DNA of 17,985 bases from Spirochaetae bacterium HGW-Spirochaetae-7 (lineage in GTDB: Bacteria > Spirochaetota > Spirochaetia > Treponematales > UBA12059), in the NCBI GenBank assembly GCA_002839245.1, contig PGXR01000024.1, positions 4,952 to 22,936 on the forward strand, in the 5' to 3' direction. The notes beneath the pieces are model-generated. The model searched no databases. It was not told the origin of the DNA and worked only from the letters and a program-made list of their open reading frames with translations. Both the position numbers and the translations under genes were made by a program. Of the stretch, positions 13,927-17,985 are shown one piece after another; the first letter of the stretch is position 1; each line of letters starts with the position of its first letter.

Positions 13927-15102
13927 ATGTCCGATACGGTAAAGGCCCTGGAACTATCCGGGCGCAGGATAGTGATCGTGGGTACGGCCCATGTCTCCCG
14001 TGAAAGCGTCGACGAGGCGGCGGCGGTCGTCGTCGCGGAAATGCCGGACGGGCTATGCGTGGAGCTCGACGAGGCTCGCTGGCGGTCGATGAACTCGCCG
14101 GACGCCTGGGAGAAAACGGATATCGTCAAGGTCATCAAGGAAGGCAAGGCTTTCCTCCTGCTGGCGAACCTGGCCTTGTCGGCATTCCAGCGCAGGATGG
14201 GCGCGGATTCGGGCGTCAAGCCGGGAGCCGAGATGCAGGCCGCCGTCAAGGCGGCGGAAGCGGCCGGAGTGCCGTACTATTTCTGCGACAGGGACGTCCA
14301 GACGACCCTTCGGCGGGCCTGGGGCAAGTCGAATTTCTGGAACAAGTCCAAGCTCCTCGCCCAGCTGATAGCCGCCGCTTTCTCCAACGAGAAGCCCGAC
14401 GCCGCCGAGATCGAGCGGCTCAAGGTCCGCTCCGAGCTCGACGAGATGATGGGAGAGCTCGCGGCCTACCTGCCGAGCGTCAAGGAAGTGCTGATAGACG
14501 AGCGCGATCGCTACCTGGCAGCCAAGATATGGGCAACGCCCGGAACCACCCTGGTCGCCATCATCGGCGCGGGGCACGCGACGGGGGTCGAAGCCTGGCT
14601 TGGGCGCCTTGCCGCGGGCGAGGCGACGACTGACGTGTCGGACCTCGAGTCGGTGCCGCTGCCCGGTCTGCTGGCCCGGTCGGCCGGCTGGCTCGTCCCC
14701 TCGATGATCGTCGGTTTCATCGCGCTTGGTTTCTTCACGTCGGGCGCCGAGGCCAGCCTCCATATGCTCCTGCGCTGGATTGCGCTCAACGGCACGCTGG
14801 CGGCGGTCGGCTCGGCCCTCTGTCTCGCGCACCCGCTGACGGTGCTCGTCTCCTTCGCGGCAGCGCCGATCGCGACGCTCAACCCGCTGGTCGCCGTCGG
14901 GTTCTTTGCCGGCATCGTCGAAGCCTGGCTCCGCAAGCCGCGGGTATCGGACTTCCAGAACCTGTCGACCGATGTCGCCACCCTTCGGGGTTTCTACCGG
15001 AACAAGGTCACGCACATCCTGCTCGTCTTCTTCGTTTCGAGCCTCGGCGGGGCGCTGGGCAACTTCATTGCCCTGCCGTTCCTGGCCGGCGGCGCGCTCT
15101 GA
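13927..15102 (+). CDS. TraB/PrgY-family membrane protein
   Basis: The 391-residue protein has the N-terminal TraB/PrgY (TIKI-like) domain: GTAHVSRESV (19-28), CVELDEARW (44-52), an acidic DRD (121-123), DERDRYLA (191-198) and IIGAGHATGV (212-221). The conserved GxxH pair and Glu are those proposed as metal-dependent active-site residues in the wider TIKI/TraB/Erythromycin-esterase grouping. The C-terminal third has about five membrane helices between residues 256 and 388, with the family's VGFFAGIVEAWLRKPRVSDF segment (324-343). In enterococci PrgY and TraB limit pheromone activity, and some relatives are thought to be proteases. The role in this organism is unknown. TGGAG lies five bases before the ATG at 13927. 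The longer open frame is antisense-like overlap with the TPR gene. A strong hairpin follows the stop. Confidence 0.93.
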   Translation: MSDTVKALELSGRRIVIVGTAHVSRESVDEAAAVVVAEMPDGLCVELDEARWRSMNSPDAWEKTDIVKVIKEGKAFLLLANLALSAFQRRMGADSGVKPGAEMQAAVKAAEAAGVPYYFCDRDVQTTLRRAWGKSNFWNKSKLLAQLIAAAFSNEKPDAAEIERLKVRSELDEMMGELAAYLPSVKEVLIDERDRYLAAKIWATPGTTLVAIIGAGHATGVEAWLGRLAAGEATTDVSDLESVPLPGLLARSAGWLVPSMIVGFIALGFFTSGAEASLHMLLRWIALNGTLAAVGSALCLAHPLTVLVSFAAAPIATLNPLVAVGFFAGIVEAWLRKPRVSDFQNLSTDVATLRGFYRNKVTHILLVFFVSSLGGALGNFIALPFLAGGAL

Positions 15103-15108
15103 AATTCC

Positions 15109-15146
15109 CGGCGGGGAATTCCTGTTCCCCGCCGCGCTGATTTTCA
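15109..15146 (+). terminator. Rho-independent terminator after the TraB-family gene
   Basis: A ten-base-pair stem (left arm 15109-15118, CGGCGGGGAA; right arm 15125-15134, TTCCCCGCCG) closes on a six-base loop, seven bases after the stop at 15102. The T-rich stretch (TTTTCATT) starts six bases beyond the stem rather than directly at it, so efficiency may be reduced. An alternative nested hairpin uses AATTCCC and GGGAATT around GGCG (15103-15120). Confidence 0.75.
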
Positions 15147-15206
15147 TTCGTTTTGCCGACCACGCCTGGCGTATCCCGTAATTTCAACGACCAGTCGAAT
15201 TTTGAT

Positions 15207-15234
15207 TTGACGTTTATCCGTTTTGTATTATATT
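15207..15234 (+). promoter_or_regulatory. Promoter of the TetR-ABC operon
   Basis: TTGACG (15207-15212) and TATATT (15229-15234) are 16 bases apart, each with five of six consensus matches, in a locally AT-rich patch that stands out from the surrounding GC-rich DNA. It is the best promoter in the window. The operator palindrome overlaps the end of the -10 box and the expected transcription start. Confidence 0.75.
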
Positions 15235-15250
15235 ACCAACAAGTTGGTAA
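15233..15250. promoter_or_regulatory. TetR-family operator, perfect 18-base palindrome
   Basis: TTACCAAC, a two-base AA centre, and GTTGGTAA form a perfect inverted repeat with eight-base arms. It covers the last two bases of the -10 box and the probable start point, where bound repressor would block RNA polymerase. Size and symmetry are those of a TetR-dimer operator, and the TetR gene starts 20 bases downstream. Autoregulation is an inference from this position. Confidence 0.75.
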
Positions 15251-15269
15251 GTACGAAGGGCCGCGACAG

Positions 15270-15872
15270 ATGATCCTGAAGAAGAGCGCGTCAAAGGAAC
15301 TGCTCCTCGTTGCGGCCGAAAGGCTGTTCATGCGGAAGGGCTATGCGGCGACGACGCTGCGTGACGTTTCCTCGGAACTCGGGCTTTCCCATGCTTCCCT
15401 GTATTACCATTTTCCGGGAGGCAAGGAATCCTTGTTCGAAGCCGTGACCGAGAAGAGCGCGCTTCAGCATGGAGATGGACTTGCCAGGTCAATGAACGAC
15501 GGCGGCCCCCATCTCAAGGGGCGCCTGATAGGAGCCGCGCACTGGTTGCTGTCGCAGCCGCCGATGGATCTGATACGGATGGCCGAAACCGACATGCCGG
15601 CGCTTCCCGAGCCGGTTGCCAGGCGTCTGATGGGGCTGATCTACCGCAAGATGCTGCTTCCCCTGGCGGATGCTTTCAGGGAAGCGCTTGCCTCCGGCGA
15701 GATCGAGGCCGGCACGGATACAGGGATGGTGGCGATCGCGCTGTTCGGCATGGTTGAAAGCCTGCACGCGGCTCCTGTCGCGTACATGAAGAAATCGAAG
15801 CTGGACATGGCCCGCGAACTCATACTTATCATGCTCAAGGGGATAGAGTATTCGGAAGGGGAATCAAAATGA
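15270..15872 (+). CDS. TetR/AcrR-family transcriptional repressor
   Basis: The 200-residue protein has an N-terminal TetR DNA-binding domain: LLLVAAERLFMRKGYAATTLRDVSSELGLSHASLYYHFPGGKESLF (split as helix 1 at 9-24 and the helix-turn-helix at about 28-47). LYYHF is the family hallmark. The C-terminal ligand and dimer domain (60-200) is helical and not assignable to a ligand class. ATG at 15270 is chosen because AAGGG lies nine bases upstream and the start falls just after a promoter and palindrome. The longer open frame to 15153 would place both inside the coding region. It ends with ATGA overlap into the ABC ATPase gene, so it almost certainly represses its own operon and senses the exported compound or a related signal. 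Confidence 0.93.
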   Translation: MILKKSASKELLLVAAERLFMRKGYAATTLRDVSSELGLSHASLYYHFPGGKESLFEAVTEKSALQHGDGLARSMNDGGPHLKGRLIGAAHWLLSQPPMDLIRMAETDMPALPEPVARRLMGLIYRKMLLPLADAFREALASGEIEAGTDTGMVAIALFGMVESLHAAPVAYMKKSKLDMARELILIMLKGIEYSEGESK

Positions 15873-16564
15873 ACGTAGTCGAATTGAAGGACGTCAAGAA
15901 GTACTACATGCTCGGCCAGACCCGCGTTGACGCGTTGCGCGGAGTTTCCCTGGCGATAGGGCAGGGCGAGTTCCTCGCGATAGCGGGTCCGTCGGGATCG
16001 GGCAAGAGCACGATGCTCAACATGTTCGGGTGCATAGACTTGCCGTCCGAGGGCACGGTAAGGATAGACGGCACCGAGACGGAAAAAATGACGGACAAGG
16101 AATTGACCCGCTATCGCCGCACCAAGATCAGTTTCATATTCCAGTCGTTCAACCTGATACCCGTGTTGAACGTGTACGAAAACATCGAATTTCCGCTCCT
16201 CCTGCAACGGTCGATCTCCAGGAACGAACGGAGCGAACGTGTCATGAAGGCCATCGAGGAAGTGGGCCTCCTGGACAGGGTGAAGAACAAGAGCATGGAG
16301 CTGTCGGGCGGCCAGCGGCAGCGCGTCGCCATCGCGAGGGCCCTGGTCACGAAGCCGCTCATCGTGCTGGCCGACGAACCGACGGCCAACCTGGACTCGG
16401 AAACCGGCAAGCGCATCATCGAACTGATGCGGCATATCAACGAGACCGAGAAGACCACGTTCGTGTTTTCAACGCATGACGCGCACATCATGAAAGAGGC
16501 GCGCCGGGTGGTCAGGATACTGGACGGCCGGATCGTCGCCGGCGACGCCAACGGGGAGGGCTGA
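15869..16564 (+). CDS. ABC transporter ATP-binding protein (LolD/MacB type)
   Basis: The 231-residue ATPase has Walker A GPSGSGKST (40-48), Q-loop FQSFNLIP (91-98, Gln92), signature LSGGQ followed by RQRVAIARAL (145-159), Walker B VLADEPT (166-172) with the D-loop NLDSE just after, and H-loop STHD (201-204, His203). All residues needed for ATP hydrolysis are present. The SFNLIPVLNVYENIEFPL stretch is typical of the subfamily that pairs with FtsX-like permeases (MacB, LolCDE, BceAB). These extrude drugs or peptides, or move lipoproteins, by a mechanotransmission mechanism. It has GGAAGGGG eight bases before the ATG, overlaps the TetR stop by four bases, and is followed after four bases by the permease gene. 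Confidence 0.96.
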   Translation: MNVVELKDVKKYYMLGQTRVDALRGVSLAIGQGEFLAIAGPSGSGKSTMLNMFGCIDLPSEGTVRIDGTETEKMTDKELTRYRRTKISFIFQSFNLIPVLNVYENIEFPLLLQRSISRNERSERVMKAIEEVGLLDRVKNKSMELSGGQRQRVAIARALVTKPLIVLADEPTANLDSETGKRIIELMRHINETEKTTFVFSTHDAHIMKEARRVVRILDGRIVAGDANGEG

Positions 16565-16568
16565 GGCC

Positions 16569-17985
16569 GTGTTGACCCTGACCATCGCCTGGAGGACCCT
16601 CCTCCGTCGCAAGGGCCGGATGGCCCTCATCGCCATCCTCGTCGGTTTCGGCACCTTCCTTATCGTTTTCGGCGGCATCTTTGCCTCATCGGTCGCCCGT
16701 GAATCGCGCGAGTCGATCATCGGCAACTTTACCGGCGACTTCATCGTGTACGCCGATCGCTCCAAGTCGTTGCCGTCGCCGTTCGCGTTCACCACCCCGT
16801 TGCCGAACATCCGGGACGTGGGCACGGTGTCGGGAATCCTCGATTCCATCCAGGGCATCGAGTCATACGCGCGCTACTCCCAGAATTACGGACTCATCCA
16901 GGTGGAGCGAGGCGGCAGGAAGCTCGACCTGCCGTTCATTTTCTATGCTGTCGAGCCGGGGCCGTATCATGACGTCTTCTCGAACGTGAAGATGGATTCC
17001 GGCTCGTTCTTCTCGGTACCGGGACAGGGAAAGCCGGCAAGCGGAACCGGCGCGTCGGGCATCGTCATCAGCCGGTACCAGAACGAACAATACCGGAAGA
17101 ATTATGGCGTGACTCTCGAAGTAGGGGAACCGGTGACGCTCCTGGGCGTGACCGAAGGCGGCGTCAACACGCTGCGGTCATCGCTCCTGGGCATATTCGA
17201 ACCCATCAGGTATCGCAGCGTCTTCGATTACATCAATTTCATGGACTCGGCCACGTATTCAGGCCTCTACAACTTCACCGGAGTCCAGGGCTTGCCCGAT
17301 ACCTTCAACGACGCCCTGGCCGCGGCCAACGTCGACGAGACGAGCCTCTTTGCCCTGGGCGGCAACGAGGCGTTCGGCAAGATCGATGTGGCTACCCTGA
17401 GCTCGGAGACGCTGTCGGGATTCACGATGATCGCGGTGAGGCTCAGGGACCACGGTTCGGCCGACGATGTGATCGCCCGGCTTTCCGCCGTCCCCGGCCT
17501 GGGCATCAAGACGGCCAAATGGGACAAGGCGTCAGGCTTCTATGCGCAGATTTCGTCGGCGCTCCAGGCGTTCATCTTCCTGGCGACGGGCCTTATATTC
17601 CTGGTGGTCACCCTCATCTTCATGAACACGCTGATAATCAACGTGGTGGAGCGCACGGGGGAGATTGGCACGATGCGCGCGCTCGGAGCAGACAAGTCCT
17701 TCATCCGGGGCGTGTTCCTGACCGAGACCCTGATCCTGAACGTTTCGGCGGCTGCGGGCGGGATGCTCGCATCGGTCATCGTCCTCTTCGCCGTCGGCGT
17801 TACGGGCCTTCCGTTGCCGGAGACCATCTCGCAGTTCCTCATCGGGGGAGGATCCCTTCGGATGACGGTGGAAATCCTGCCGTTCCTGGCCGCCCTTGTC
17901 ACGGTGGTCGCCGTTTCGATTCTGGCCACCCTGTACCCGGTCAGCGTCGCGACGGCGATCACTCCGCTCAAGGCGATGAACGACA
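16569..17985 (+). CDS. FtsX/MacB-family ABC permease, 3' end cut by window edge
   Basis: The frame is open from GTG at 16569 to the window edge (472 codons). GGGAGGG lies eight bases before it, inside the end of the ATPase gene. A basic start (LLRRKGR) precedes membrane helix 1 (about 18-38), then a large extracytoplasmic domain (about 42-325) and FtsX-type helices from about 335. The hallmark ERTGEIGTMRALGA is at 361-374, followed by helices at about 380-405 and 438-460. TPLKAMND at the window end resembles the usual last residues of the family, so little is missing. With the ATPase it should form a dimeric exporter of the MacB/Lol mechanotransmission type. A partner protein or outer-membrane component may lie downstream. 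The substrate cannot be read from the sequence. Confidence 0.93.
   Translation, partial: MLTLTIAWRTLLRRKGRMALIAILVGFGTFLIVFGGIFASSVARESRESIIGNFTGDFIVYADRSKSLPSPFAFTTPLPNIRDVGTVSGILDSIQGIESYARYSQNYGLIQVERGGRKLDLPFIFYAVEPGPYHDVFSNVKMDSGSFFSVPGQGKPASGTGASGIVISRYQNEQYRKNYGVTLEVGEPVTLLGVTEGGVNTLRSSLLGIFEPIRYRSVFDYINFMDSATYSGLYNFTGVQGLPDTFNDALAAANVDETSLFALGGNEAFGKIDVATLSSETLSGFTMIAVRLRDHGSADDVIARLSAVPGLGIKTAKWDKASGFYAQISSALQAFIFLATGLIFLVVTLIFMNTLIINVVERTGEIGTMRALGADKSFIRGVFLTETLILNVSAAAGGMLASVIVLFAVGVTGLPLPETISQFLIGGGSLRMTVEILPFLAALVTVVAVSILATLYPVSVATAITPLKAMND

Noticed and set aside
14053..15147. Minus-strand frame of 364 codons opposite the TraB-family gene
   Set aside because: It is antisense to an intact, recognisable gene and would run through the terminator hairpin.
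15153..15269. N-terminal extension of the TetR protein
   Set aside because: It would place a consensus promoter and the operator palindrome inside the gene. It adds 39 residues not typical of the family.

Overview
This is a GC-rich, densely coded bacterial window with 18 protein genes, two of them cut by the window edges. I saw no tRNA, rRNA, CRISPR array or insertion sequence. The gene set and style suggest a GC-rich spirochaete of the Treponema/Spirochaeta type: lipoproteins with loose lipoboxes, SpoIIE-type phosphatases feeding a STAS protein, a TraB-like protein beside a TPR lipoprotein, and strong Shine-Dalgarno sites with occasional GTG/TTG starts. That assignment is an inference from gene content; no marker gene proves it.

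Layout. 1-165 (+) is the C-terminal end of a class III adenylate/guanylate cyclase. 169-1890 (-) is an AMP-forming long-chain acyl-CoA ligase, convergent with it. 2054-2815 (+) is a putative lipoprotein of unknown function, divergent from the ligase. 2900-7294 (+) is a compact four-gene operon: two membrane-anchored SpoIIE/PP2C phosphatases with different sensor regions, a STAS anti-anti-sigma protein, and an RsbW-like HATPase with a degenerate ATP site. Together they form a partner-switching module with no sigma factor gene beside it.

7269-12372 (-) is a run of six genes read right to left: a membrane-anchored protein of unknown function, a small unknown protein coupled to it by a TTGA overlap, a GAF-GGDEF diguanylate cyclase, a [2Fe-2S] ferredoxin-type protein coupled to the cyclase by a one-base overlap, a FlK-like hotdog thioesterase, and a dihydroorotate-dehydrogenase-like flavoprotein that lacks the usual catalytic base motif. 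The last gene also has its own plausible promoter. It overlaps the convergent HATPase gene by 26 bases.

12470-15102 (+) holds a TPR-repeat lipoprotein and a TraB/PrgY-family membrane protein, closed by a strong hairpin terminator. 15270-17985 (+) is a TetR-regulated ABC exporter operon: a TetR repressor with a perfect palindromic operator on its own promoter, a LolD/MacB-type ATPase, and an FtsX-family permease that runs off the window.

The most system-like elements are the partner-switching module with two phosphatase inputs and a degenerate kinase-like protein, and the six-gene minus-strand cluster that joins c-di-GMP synthesis, an Fe-S carrier, a thioesterase, a DHODH-like flavoprotein and two unknown proteins.
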